Origin: Mucilaginibacter sp.
GTDB taxonomy: Bacteria; Bacteroidota; Bacteroidia; Sphingobacteriales; Sphingobacteriaceae
Direction: 5' to 3'
DNA length: 64,000 bases
Assembly: GCF_025359345.1 (NCBI RefSeq)
Contig: NZ_JANYGQ010000015.1
Span: forward strand, 248,001-312,000
Shown here: in pieces, positions 49,684 to 57,714 of the stretch
How positions within the stretch are numbered: the stretch's first letter is position 1
Layout: every line of letters begins with the position of its first letter
Notes under the pieces: generated by a model
What the model saw: only the letters and a program-made list of their open reading frames with translations
The model's database searches: none
What the model was told of the DNA's origin: nothing
Translations under genes and position numbers: made by a program

Positions 49684-50610
49684 ATGAATACACCCATAGC
49701 CGTTATGGACCTTGGCACCAACACCTTTCACCTGCTCATTGCAAAAGGTACCGGCACCGATTTCACAGAAATTGTACATGAACAGCAAGCTGTTAAGCTC
49801 GGCGAAGGCGGAATAAATAAAGGCTATATCCAACCAGCGGCGTTCGAACGCGGTATTGCGTGCATGCAGCGTTACCGGCAGCTGATTACCGATAATAAAG
49901 TACAGCAGGTCAGGGCAATTGCTACCTCGGCGCTGCGCAATGCATCAAACGGGCAGGAGTTTATTGAGCAGGTAAAAAACAAAACGGGTATAGCTATTGA
50001 GATTATTGACGGCAATGCCGAAGCCGTTTACATTTACAAAGGTGTACGTGCTGGCGGTGGCCTATCAGAACAGAATACTGTAATAGTCGATATCGGTGGC
50101 GGCAGCGTTGAATTTATCATTTGTAATAACGAAGAAATTAAATGGAAGCAAAGCTTTGAAATAGGTGCCGCCCGCTTGATGGACAGCTTCCACCGGCACG
50201 ACCCTATTCCACCCGAGTCAATAACCGCATTGAACTTTTATTTACAGGATGTACTGGCTGATCTTTTTACAGCTGCGGCAAAGTATAAAATCCATAACAT
50301 TATCGGCTCATCGGGCGTGTTCGAATCGTACGCAGCAATTATCGAAACAAGCAAGGGGCATTCCTTCGACCTAAAAAAAACAAGATATTACACATTTGAC
50401 AAGACCACTCTGCTATCGGTGATTGAAAGCCTTGTTTTATCAGCCCACCAGCAGCGGCTAAGTAACCCAAACATTATCCCTGTTAGGGTTGATATGATTG
50501 TTACCGCCTCAATATTAGCACGGTTTATTATCGAAAAACTTGGCGTTGATGAAATTGCCATGTCGGCAAACTCGTTAAAGGAAGGGGTTTTGGCGGAGAT
50601 GATGGGTTAA
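49684..50610 (+). CDS. Ppx/GppA family phosphatase
   Basis: The 308-residue protein has the actin-like ATPase fold of the Ppx/GppA family: AVMDLGTNTFHLLIA at the start (phosphate-1 loop), IATSALRNASNG, VIVDIGGGSVEFIICN (phosphate-2) and MIVTASILARFIIEKLG near the end. It lacks the large C-terminal HD domain of E. coli Ppx. It hydrolyses polyphosphate or pppGpp; which of the two is not decidable. It stands alone, after a terminator. Confidence 0.93.
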   Translation: MNTPIAVMDLGTNTFHLLIAKGTGTDFTEIVHEQQAVKLGEGGINKGYIQPAAFERGIACMQRYRQLITDNKVQQVRAIATSALRNASNGQEFIEQVKNKTGIAIEIIDGNAEAVYIYKGVRAGGGLSEQNTVIVDIGGGSVEFIICNNEEIKWKQSFEIGAARLMDSFHRHDPIPPESITALNFYLQDVLADLFTAAAKYKIHNIIGSSGVFESYAAIIETSKGHSFDLKKTRYYTFDKTTLLSVIESLVLSAHQQRLSNPNIIPVRVDMIVTASILARFIIEKLGVDEIAMSANSLKEGVLAEMMG

Positions 50611-50616
50611 CTTGTT

Positions 50617-51426
50617 TTAAAACCAATAAAATATATTATGGATTGGCGTCCTGATGTATTTGTAATACATGCGCCACAACCAGCAGTGTCGTGTTGTTAT
50701 AACCACAAATAGTCTACCCACTACATCTGTGCGATGCTGAGCAGCGTACCCCGGTATTACCACTACATCATTCATTGATACAACTTGCGGTGTCAGTTTC
50801 ACTTCGTGAACACCAGTTTGTAAACTATCAATATCTACGGTTTTAGTTTCAAAACCGACAAAGCTTACTGTAAATTGTTTGGCTGCTATTGGTGCATGGA
50901 ACTTAAACCTGCCGTTTGTATCAGTTGAGAGAGCTATATTTGTGCCCACAACTCTCACAGTTGCTCCCCTTAGTGGCATACAGATGTCGTCAATAATCCG
51001 GCCTTTAATTTCTCTTTCATATCCTTTGACAGCAGTGCTCTTTCCTTTAGTAGTACTAGCTTGATAACTCCCTGATGGACTCTGGTCTATCTTTGCATTA
51101 ACGGGAGTGGTTTGCCCGTGTACTTTATAAAATACCGTTGAACCCAACAAAGCCGTGGTCATTACCCACTTTTTCCAACCGGGTTTGGGTTTTGTATCCT
51201 GCCTGTCTAATCGCAAATTAACCCGGTTCAGCTGTGGTTCATTAAACCTGCCACAAACATTATTTTTTATGGTGAAATAATTTATTAGCTCCATGTCGGC
51301 CATTGCCGTAAAATCAACAACTGTTTTACAGCAATTTTCACAATGCCGGCCATGGTCAACAGGTGTCATTTGCTGCCATTGTTGGCTGCAGGGTTCTGGG
51401 ATGCTGATGCTTTTAATTAATTTCAT
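50617..51426 (-). CDS. Cys-rich-head membrane protein with carboxypeptidase-regulatory-like domain, paralogue 1
   Basis: The 269-residue product has an N-terminal head IPEPCSQQWQQMTPVDHGRH with CENCCKTVVDFTAMAD (Cys13, 29, 32, 33, 58), a membrane helix at about 85-104 (KKWVMTTALLGSTVFYKV), and from about 135 a CarboxypepD_reg-like domain (GRIIDDICMPLRGATVRVVG, GRFKFHAPIAAKQFTVSFVG). The final third beyond 220 is unusual (WRMYYKYIRTP). The head recurs in Bacteroidota proteins by my memory and is probably a zinc site. Three copies stand in tandem here. Function unknown; the topology (head inside, beta domain outside) is inference from the helix. Confidence 0.85.
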   Translation of the reverse strand: MKLIKSISIPEPCSQQWQQMTPVDHGRHCENCCKTVVDFTAMADMELINYFTIKNNVCGRFNEPQLNRVNLRLDRQDTKPKPGWKKWVMTTALLGSTVFYKVHGQTTPVNAKIDQSPSGSYQASTTKGKSTAVKGYEREIKGRIIDDICMPLRGATVRVVGTNIALSTDTNGRFKFHAPIAAKQFTVSFVGFETKTVDIDSLQTGVHEVKLTPQVVSMNDVVVIPGYAAQHRTDVVGRLFVVITTRHCWLWRMYYKYIRTPIHNIFYWF

Positions 51427-51442
51427 TTAGGTTTAACAGAGA

Positions 51443-52036
51443 TTAATACTTGAACAAAACCCGCCATAACATATAAGAATTTCGCCAATCTTCGACAACA
51501 TTACCATCAACTTGTACGCCTCCCACCAATGTTGCCACTAATGGCTGTTCAATATTTATGGCGGAATCTTTTAATTCTACAGGTTTAATAGTCGCATCTA
51601 TTTTGATTTCATTCACTATTATTGGTTTGGCATCAAGGGAAGCGATTCTCAATGAATGTGTTAGCGTATCTTTCTGAATATTTAAATGCTTTACGTGGTG
51701 GCGGGGGAATGGTGATTTCTGTACTTGGGCATCAGCTTTCACCGTCGAAAAAAGCCCGGCAATAAACGCCGCTATTCCGAGGTATTTCCAAAATTTACCG
51801 CGTGGCTCAGATATTATGAATGACTGATTTATCCGGGGCAACTGGTCGCTGGTAAACCTGCCACAGGTATTACTTTTTGTAGCGAAGTAGTTTATTATTT
51901 CAGAGTCGGTCATCTTTGTAAAATCAATAACTGTTTTACAGCAACTTTCACAATGCCGGCCACCACCAACAGGTGTCATTACCTGCCATTGCTGACTGCA
52001 GGGTTCAGGTATGCTGATACTCGTAATCATATTCAT
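51443..52036 (-). CDS. Cys-rich-head membrane protein, paralogue 2, without the beta domain
   Basis: The 197-residue product has the same head (IPEPCSQQWQVMTPVGGGRH, CESCCKTVIDFTKMTD, CGRF) and a membrane helix (FWKYLGIAAFIAGLFSTVKA) at about 82-101, but the carboxypeptidase-regulatory-like domain is missing and the last part reads VVEDWRNSYMLWRVLFKY, similar in its end to paralogue 1. It begins 4 bases inside the stop of the upstream paralogue (overlap 52033-52036), and 16 bases lie between it and the next one. Confidence 0.8.
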   Translation of the reverse strand: MNMITSISIPEPCSQQWQVMTPVGGGRHCESCCKTVIDFTKMTDSEIINYFATKSNTCGRFTSDQLPRINQSFIISEPRGKFWKYLGIAAFIAGLFSTVKADAQVQKSPFPRHHVKHLNIQKDTLTHSLRIASLDAKPIIVNEIKIDATIKPVELKDSAINIEQPLVATLVGGVQVDGNVVEDWRNSYMLWRVLFKY

Positions 52037-52779
52037 ACCTCCCTGTTCAATTTGCCCAATGATAAACGCTGCACAAGACCAGCATACAGTTGTTTGAGTG
52101 AAGAAGTCCTGGTAACTCCCATGCCGCCAAGCATTGTTGTATTTTCCTTTAGTCTTACTTTTAAAACCTTACCTGCTTTCTTTATTTCTATGACTGTGCT
52201 CTCGAATCCTATAAAACTAACTTTAACCTGTTTAGTTGATAATGGCACCCGAAGTCGAAAGTTTCCGTCAGTATCGGTTTGGGTGCCGACATTTCCACCA
52301 TTCACTTTTATTGTAGCACCTGGCAGCGGTTCGTGGTTAAGGTCGGTTACTGTTCCGGTAATAACCTGGTATTTGGCTGAATCGGGCATCGCAATTTTCC
52401 CTAAAGGAAAACTTTCTGCATGCGGATTATTGCCATTGATTTGCTCAATAGAAGGTGTTATACTTTGCGCATTTGCCCTGCTATAAGCCGTGCTCATAAA
52501 TAATGAAGCTGCCACCACCCACTTAGCCCAGCCACCCTTATTCTGGGGTTGCCGGCTAACCAGTTGCATATTCACGCTATCGATCTGCTGCGCTCCAATC
52601 CTGGCGCAAACATGGTGGTTAGCTGAAAGGTAGCCGATGATTTCATCGTTACTCATCCGTGTAAAATCAACAACAATTTTACAGCAGCTTTGGCAGTGGC
52701 GGCCGCTGTCTGTGGCGGTCATACGGTTCCAATCCTGTGTGCAGGGCTGGGGAATGTTAAGGTGTTTGATTTTGGTCAT
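52033..52779 (-). CDS. Cys-rich-head membrane protein with carboxypeptidase-regulatory-like domain, paralogue 3
   Basis: I begin at MTKIKHLNIPQPCTQDWNRM (ATG at 52777-52779); an upstream ATG in the same frame gives nine poorly fitting residues. The 248-residue product has the head (PQPCTQDWNRM, GRHCQSCCKIVVDFTRMSND, CARIG), a membrane helix at about 82-99 (WAKWVVAASLFMSTAYS) and a CarboxypepD_reg-like domain (GTVTDLNHEPLPGATIKVNG, FRLRVPLSTKQVKVSFIGFE). It starts the three-gene paralogue operon. Related proteins in Bacteroidota have no known function. Confidence 0.83.
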   Translation of the reverse strand: MTKIKHLNIPQPCTQDWNRMTATDSGRHCQSCCKIVVDFTRMSNDEIIGYLSANHHVCARIGAQQIDSVNMQLVSRQPQNKGGWAKWVVAASLFMSTAYSRANAQSITPSIEQINGNNPHAESFPLGKIAMPDSAKYQVITGTVTDLNHEPLPGATIKVNGGNVGTQTDTDGNFRLRVPLSTKQVKVSFIGFESTVIEIKKAGKVLKVRLKENTTMLGGMGVTRTSSLKQLYAGLVQRLSLGKLNREV

Positions 52780-52851
52780 GTCGAAACAGTTTCCATAATG
52801 ATGCACACATCCGCACTATTCCATAAATCATTAAAAAAAAATTTAGCGTCG

Positions 52852-52883
52852 TTGCAGCTGCCAATTTTTACCCCTATCCTTTG
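52852..52883 (+). promoter_or_regulatory. Possible promoter of the M1 aminopeptidase gene
   Basis: TTG (52852-52854), about 20 bases later TATCCTTTG (52875-52883), a -7 box with one extra base, and a start codon 28 bases on. The spacing fits but the -7 match is imperfect. Confidence 0.4.
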
Positions 52884-52910
52884 TATATTGCAACACAAAC
52901 TGACCTCCCC

Positions 52911-54911
52911 ATGAAACTGAAATTTATCGGCACCGCCGTTCTTTTGCTTTTAGTTATTTCGGCCGACGCGCAGCGCAGGCGCCGCGGCAATAACAGCAAC
53001 GATACCATCAGCACCAATTACCAGCCATCCGAACTTTTTTCACCGCTTTTTTACAGCGAAAAAGGCAACGAGGTGCATGCAGCCAATGGTGAACCCGGCA
53101 TTAAATACTGGCAAAACCATGTAAACTATACTATTGATGCAACCATCGATACAACGGCCAAAACCTTAACAGCTACCGAAAAACTCGATTACATCAATAA
53201 CAGCCCTGATGCGTTGCAATACCTGTGGCTGCAGCTTGACCAGAATACCTACAAAAAAACGGCCCGCTCCAACTTTTCAACGGGCTTTTATCCCGGCCCC
53301 AACCAACATACTGATGGATATAACATAGAATCGGTTTTTATCAATAATGGCGATGTACAAAAAAAGGTTGAGTTTGAAATTACTGATACCCGCATGCAGG
53401 TACGCCTGCCAAAGGCTATTATGCCACATGGCGGCGGCATCAGTTTAATTATTAAATACAAATACACACTCCCCGGTAATTTTGGCAACCGCACCGATTA
53501 CGTACAAACCAAAAACGGCAAAATTTACGAAATTGCCCAGTGGTTCCCCCGCATGTGCGTTTATGACGACACCCGCGGCTGGGATACCCTGCCGTTTTTA
53601 GGCAGCGGTGAGTTTTATTTGGAATATGGCGATATCGACTATAAAGTAACCGTGCCGGCTAATATGATCGTTGCGGGTTCGGGCGAGTTGCTTAATCCCA
53701 AAGAAGTGCTAACTGCGCAACAAAACACCAGGTTGGATGCAGCCCGTAATAGCGACAAAACCATAATAATACGCGATGTAAACGAGGTAACCAGCCCGTC
53801 ATCGCGCCCAACAGCCAAAGGCAATCTTACCTGGCACTTTAAAATGCTGAACACCCGCGATGTTGCTTTTGGCGCTTCGTCGGCCTACGTTTGGGATGCA
53901 GCCAGGGTTAATTTGCCGGGTGGTAAAAAATCGCTGGCCATGTCGGTTTACCCGGTTGAAAGCGCCGGTGAAGGCGCGTGGGGCCGGGCGACAGAGTACC
54001 TCAAAAAATCGATAGAATACTTCTCGGAAAAATGGTTTGTTTACCCATGGCCATGCGCTGTTAACGAGGCAGGCATAGCAGGCGGTATGGAGTACCCCGG
54101 TATTGTGTTTGATGGCATTACTGATAAAGGCAAGGAGTTGTATTGGGTTACTGCTCATGAGATTGGCCACAACTGGTTCCCGATGATCGTAGGCAGCGAC
54201 GAACGCCGTTTTGGCTGGATGGATGAAGGCTTTAACACCTTTATTGACATTTACGCCTCTGACAATTTTAATAAAGGGGAATACGCCCCCAAACGCGATG
54301 GCGAATATGCCCCCGGCGGCGGCAATCCCGCAGATGAGATCATCCCAATAATACAGGATCCTAACGCGCCGTCGATAATGACGGCTGCCGATGCTATCCC
54401 CGAAAAATACCGCCACCCGCTGGTATATTTTAAACCTGCTTTTGGCCTGGTATTATTGCGTGAACAAATCCTTGGTAAAAACAGGTTCGATTATGCATTT
54501 AAAAACTACATCAACAAATGGGCTTACAAACACCCGCAGCCCGATGATTTTTTCAGGTCGATGGATAACGGTGCAGGCGAGGATTTGTCCTGGTTCTGGA
54601 AAGGGTGGTTCTATAATAACTGGTCGCTTGATATCGTACTGGTAGATGCAAAATATGTCAATAAAGACCCTAAAAACGGCCTGCAAATAACTGTAGCTAA
54701 TAAAGAGGCTATGGCTATGCCGTTTACAGTTGAAGTTAAATTAAAAGATGGCACCAAACAGCGTACCTATTTCCCGGTTGAAACCTGGCTGCAAAACAAA
54801 GCCATAACCTTTACCCTGCCGACAACAACCGAAGTGGAAAGCGTAACAGTAGACCCTGATGCCGCTTTGCCGGATATTAACAGGAAGAATAATACGATGA
54901 TGGTAAAATGA
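52911..54911 (+). CDS. Secreted M1 family metallopeptidase
   Basis: I start at 52911 ([20 protein letters not shown]), a signal peptide; ten more codons are open upstream. The 666-residue product has the aminopeptidase N-like N-terminal beta domain (residues 60-270), then the M1 catalytic domain with [10 protein letters not shown] (GxMEN variant), zinc motif HEIGHNWFP at about 416-424 and the downstream Glu in [10 protein letters not shown]. It should cleave N-terminal residues from peptides outside the cytoplasm. Its stop codon lies 3 bases from a hairpin that overlaps the maf stop codon. Confidence 0.94.
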   Translation: MKLKFIGTAVLLLLVISADAQRRRRGNNSNDTISTNYQPSELFSPLFYSEKGNEVHAANGEPGIKYWQNHVNYTIDATIDTTAKTLTATEKLDYINNSPDALQYLWLQLDQNTYKKTARSNFSTGFYPGPNQHTDGYNIESVFINNGDVQKKVEFEITDTRMQVRLPKAIMPHGGGISLIIKYKYTLPGNFGNRTDYVQTKNGKIYEIAQWFPRMCVYDDTRGWDTLPFLGSGEFYLEYGDIDYKVTVPANMIVAGSGELLNPKEVLTAQQNTRLDAARNSDKTIIIRDVNEVTSPSSRPTAKGNLTWHFKMLNTRDVAFGASSAYVWDAARVNLPGGKKSLAMSVYPVESAGEGAWGRATEYLKKSIEYFSEKWFVYPWPCAVNEAGIAGGMEYPGIVFDGITDKGKELYWVTAHEIGHNWFPMIVGSDERRFGWMDEGFNTFIDIYASDNFNKGEYAPKRDGEYAPGGGNPADEIIPIIQDPNAPSIMTAADAIPEKYRHPLVYFKPAFGLVLLREQILGKNRFDYAFKNYINKWAYKHPQPDDFFRSMDNGAGEDLSWFWKGWFYNNWSLDIVLVDAKYVNKDPKNGLQITVANKEAMAMPFTVEVKLKDGTKQRTYFPVETWLQNKAITFTLPTTTEVESVTVDPDAALPDINRKNNTMMVK

Positions 54912-54913
54912 GG

Positions 54914-54947
54914 ATTATAGAGACGCGAAGGATCGCGTCTCTATAAT
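54914..54947. terminator. Bidirectional hairpin overlapping the maf stop codon
   Basis: ATTATAGAGACGCGA (54914-54928) pairs perfectly with TCGCGTCTCTATAAT (54933-54947) over a 4-base loop AGGA, with TTTTT after it on the plus strand. The last two codons of maf lie inside the right arm. The core GAGACGCGA is a frequent intergenic word in many bacteria. Confidence 0.85.
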
Positions 54948-55501
54948 TTTTCCAATTCGCGATACAGCTTTTCCGTAGGCAGCCCGACCACATTGGTATA
55001 CGAGCCATTTATTCGCTCAATTCCGATCAAACCAATACGTTCCTGTATACCGTATGACCCAGCCTTGTCGAAGGGTTTGTATTTATCAACGTAATTGATA
55101 ATTTCCTCAGCCGTAAGCTTTCCAAAGTACACTTCAGAAACATCGTAAAAACTATGGTATTGGTGTTTATACAGCAGGCAAACCCCGGTAATCACCCGGT
55201 GCATCCTGCCTGAAAGCAATTGAAGCATTTCAACAGCGTGCGCTGCATCTTCCGGTTTACCTAAAATCAGGTCATCAATGCAAACAATGGTATCAGCGGT
55301 AAGCACAATCTCTTCGCCAACCGTTTCATCAAATGCCTCCGCTTTTTTTGTGGCGATATAAACTGCCACTTCTTCGGGCGTTAAACTATCCGGGTACGAT
55401 TCATCCACATCCTTCAGCACCATCCTGAATTCTATATCCATCAGTCGTAACAGTTCCTGCCTGCGTGGTGATTTTGATGCGAGGATAATATTGTAGTTCA
55501 T
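54941..55501 (-). CDS. maf: Maf family nucleotide pyrophosphatase
   Basis: The 186-residue reading from ATG at 55501 (MNYNIILASKSPRRQELLRL) gives the canonical Maf start; a longer frame of 13 codons upstream is made of the TGAACTATGAACC word and is rejected. Motifs: ASKSPRRQELL, ADTIVCIDDLILGKPED, and YGIQERIGLIGIERINGSYTNVVGLP. Maf proteins hydrolyse dTTP/UTP-like nucleotides and inhibit cell division. It lies downstream of kdsC-like 55618-56139. Confidence 0.94.
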   Translation of the reverse strand: MNYNIILASKSPRRQELLRLMDIEFRMVLKDVDESYPDSLTPEEVAVYIATKKAEAFDETVGEEIVLTADTIVCIDDLILGKPEDAAHAVEMLQLLSGRMHRVITGVCLLYKHQYHSFYDVSEVYFGKLTAEEIINYVDKYKPFDKAGSYGIQERIGLIGIERINGSYTNVVGLPTEKLYRELEKL

Positions 55502-55619
55502 AGTTGATAGTTCATGGTTCATAGCCGCTGCAATTATCACAGGTGGTTTCGTGGTGATTCTTGGTTCTTGGCTCTTGGTTCTCTTCTACCATGAACTATG
55601 AACCATAACCCATGAACTC
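55492..55619. repeat. GAACTATGAACC and CTTGGTTCTTGG words around the maf start
   Basis: The first 25 bases (55492-55516) match 38794-38818 exactly; TTCATGGTTCATAGCC follows. GATTCTTGGTTCTTGGCTCTTGG runs at 55556-55583, and at 55590-55617 the first word returns in mirror image (CCATGAACTATGAACCATAACC), ending next to the kdsC stop codon at 55618-55620. The maf start ATG lies inside the word. Confidence 0.75.
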
Positions 55620-56139
55620 ACCAGCTATACGCCTCTTCGGTCATCCACTTATCCTGAATTTTCAATACCTTTTCAATAACATCACGGGCGCAGCCTTTAC
55701 CGCCAACAAAGGGCGAAACATATTTACTGATGGCCTTTATTTCTTCCACCGCATCGGCAGGACAAACAGGCAGGCCAACGTATTTCATAGCTTCCAGGTC
55801 GGGAATATCATCACCCATATACAGCACATTTTCGGGACTAATGGCCTTTTCTTCAAGGTATATCTTCAGTTTGGTAATTTTGGTGTGTATACCCATGTAA
55901 ACATCCCGTACACCCAGGCTGTTTAAACGGTGCATCTGCGCCTTTGAGCGGCTGCCCGATACAGTAACAACATTGTATCCGCACTTTACCGCCAGTTGTA
56001 GCGCATAGCCATCCTTAATGTTAAAAGCCCGGCTTTGCAAACCATCGTCTGTAACAAAAACAGAGCCATCGGTAAGTACGCCGTCAACGTCAAAAACAAA
56101 CGTAGTTATTTCTTTAAGCTTGGATAAAAATGATTCCAC
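55618..56139 (-). CDS. kdsC: KDO-8-phosphate phosphatase-like HAD protein (KdsC type)
   Basis: The 173-residue tetrameric-type HAD protein has motif I FDVDGVLTDG (Asp17, Asp19), Thr/Ser in VTVSGSRSKA, Lys in EKAISPENVL and motif IV MGDDIPDLEAM. This C0 HAD without cap is the KdsC family, which removes phosphate from 3-deoxy-D-manno-octulosonate 8-phosphate during lipopolysaccharide core synthesis. The length and motifs fit KdsC; the assigned substrate is by family. The start is 75 bases from the iscX stop on the other side. Confidence 0.92.
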   Translation of the reverse strand: MESFLSKLKEITTFVFDVDGVLTDGSVFVTDDGLQSRAFNIKDGYALQLAVKCGYNVVTVSGSRSKAQMHRLNSLGVRDVYMGIHTKITKLKIYLEEKAISPENVLYMGDDIPDLEAMKYVGLPVCPADAVEEIKAISKYVSPFVGGKGCARDVIEKVLKIQDKWMTEEAYSW

Positions 56140-56214
56140 TAATTATATTTTTTTGATTTCACCGATTGTTGAATGATTTCACCGATGACCACAACTCACC
56201 ACTGCCAACTGCAA

Positions 56215-56457
56215 TTACTGATTATCTCTCCACTCATATACCCAGGCCGACTGGATTTGCTCCAGGTGCCCTTCGTTAGATTCTTCGCGGGTACCGGCAA
56301 AGTTGGGCAGGCTCAGCACCCACTCCAGTAAATCAGTAAAACGGATGCGGTATATTTTCGATTCGCCAAAGTCGTCACCAAACTTTTCATAAAGCTCGAT
56401 AGCAATGTCTTCGTGATCTTTCCAGTGTATCGGCAGGCTAAACTTTTCGTCGTTCAT
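56215..56457 (-). CDS. iscX: Fe-S assembly protein IscX
   Basis: The 80-residue acidic protein has IHWKDHEDIAIELYEKFGDD, IRFTDLLEWVLSLPNFAG and NEGHLEQIQSAWVYEW, the IscX (YfhJ) pattern. IscX binds IscS and iron in cluster assembly. It lies 34 bases downstream of the ferredoxin gene, a pairing found in isc operons, but here without iscS, iscU or hscAB next to it. Confidence 0.92.
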   Translation of the reverse strand: MNDEKFSLPIHWKDHEDIAIELYEKFGDDFGESKIYRIRFTDLLEWVLSLPNFAGTREESNEGHLEQIQSAWVYEWRDNQ

Positions 56458-56491
56458 TTGTTGAATATAGTTATAATAGGTATAAATGCTA

Positions 56492-56824
56492 CTAATGCCC
56501 CAGGAATTGGTTTTGATCCGGCAATGTAATCTCTATGTCGCCGTCAACAATAACACACTGGCAGCCCAAACGCGAGTTGATGCGCGGGTTAACCGCCCTG
56601 TCGATAAAATCTTCTTCTTTGTCAGATATCTCCTGGATATTATCCATACCCTTGTTTACATATACGTGGCAGGTGCTGCATCCGCATACCCCGCCGCAAT
56701 TGTGCTGCAGCTCAATGCCATTTTCCAGGCAGACGTCCAAAACAGATTCACCTTCGGCAATGGGTAATTCAACACTGTCCATACCCTTCTCCTCAAAGCT
56801 TATCTTAACTTTAAAAATGTTCAT
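56492..56824 (-). CDS. fdx: Adrenodoxin-type [2Fe-2S] ferredoxin
   Basis: The 110-residue protein shows the adrenodoxin pattern C-x5-C-x2-C (Cys43, Cys49, Cys52 in HNCGGVCGCSTCHVYV; Cys47 is extra) and a last ligand Cys88 or Cys90 in RLGCQCVIVDG. It carries electrons to Fe-S assembly or a mono-oxygenase. It is followed by iscX after 34 bases and preceded by the DUF2520 gene with a 19-base gap. Confidence 0.95.
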   Translation of the reverse strand: MNIFKVKISFEEKGMDSVELPIAEGESVLDVCLENGIELQHNCGGVCGCSTCHVYVNKGMDNIQEISDKEEDFIDRAVNPRINSRLGCQCVIVDGDIEITLPDQNQFLGH

Positions 56825-56843
56825 TTCAGCAAAAGTAACAAAA

Positions 56844-57626
56844 TTACCCGTGCCCGTGCCCCGTATTGTTGTTTTTGATAATATCCTGACTTAACAACTC
56901 ATAAATAGTCTTTAAGTCCGGCTTTATATCAAGCATTTGCAAGTGTGCCGCCATGGTGTTTTCATCATTGCGGATAGCTGGGCCGGTTTGCACCTCCGCT
57001 GGCAGGTGGGTTTGTACTTTTTGGGCTGTTTCTAAAATCAATGGCCGCAACATTTCAAAACCCATTTCATTTTCTGCCAGTAATTGCTGTGCTATATTAT
57101 AAAGGTAGTTGGGGAAATTACATGCAAACACGGCAGCCAGGTGTAATATTTTGCGCTGTGTCGAGCTTACCCGGTAAACGTTATTGCTTACGGTTCGCGC
57201 AAGGTCAATCAATAGGGTGGTTATGCTTTCATCCGCTCCCTCTATGCAAAGGGGCACCGTTAAAAAATCAACTTCCTTATTTTTACTAAGGGTTTGCAAC
57301 GGATAAAAAACGCCTGCTTTGGAGGTAAAATTCAATAATGTCCGCAAATCAGTAGCACCGGAAGTGTGGGCTATCAGCCTCTTGTGCTTCGCCAACGTTT
57401 CGGCAATTGAGCCGATGACATCATCCTTAACCGAAATTATAAAGATATCGGTCTCCGGGCTAACATGGCTTAAATCATCAATCGCTTCGGCGCCTAAGTG
57501 GTAGGCAAGCAGTGCCGCGTTTTGCATATTGGGACTGTAAACCTGCACAATGCGGCGACCTGCGTTTTTAAAAGCAGCCGCAAGGTGTGTGGCAACATTC
57601 CCCGAACCTATTATACTTATGCGCAT
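56844..57626 (-). CDS. Rossmann-like/DUF2520 NADP-binding protein
   Basis: The 260-residue protein opens with the nucleotide-binding RISIIGSGNVATHLAAAFK, then VSPETDIFIISVKDDVIG, ending with the DUF2520 helical domain (HLAAVFACNFPNYLYN, then ETAQKVQTHLP). Such proteins resemble ketopantoate reductase/pyrroline-carboxylate reductase and have no certain role. It heads a run of five genes (this, fdx, iscX, kdsC, maf) on one strand with short gaps, probably a transcription unit; in other Bacteroidota DUF2520-kdsC-maf are neighbours by memory. Confidence 0.9.
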   Translation of the reverse strand: MRISIIGSGNVATHLAAAFKNAGRRIVQVYSPNMQNAALLAYHLGAEAIDDLSHVSPETDIFIISVKDDVIGSIAETLAKHKRLIAHTSGATDLRTLLNFTSKAGVFYPLQTLSKNKEVDFLTVPLCIEGADESITTLLIDLARTVSNNVYRVSSTQRKILHLAAVFACNFPNYLYNIAQQLLAENEMGFEMLRPLILETAQKVQTHLPAEVQTGPAIRNDENTMAAHLQMLDIKPDLKTIYELLSQDIIKNNNTGHGHG

Positions 57627-57714
57627 ATATTGTAAATTATAGGTAGCGATAACACAAATATTTCCCCTATTTTTAAGTTTTCAGAAACGTTTATATTATC
57701 CAATTAACCAGGGC

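Noticed and set aside
55502..55540. Thirteen-codon N-terminal extension of maf
   Set aside because: It is made of the TGAACTATGAACC intergenic word; the Maf family begins at the ATG at 55501.
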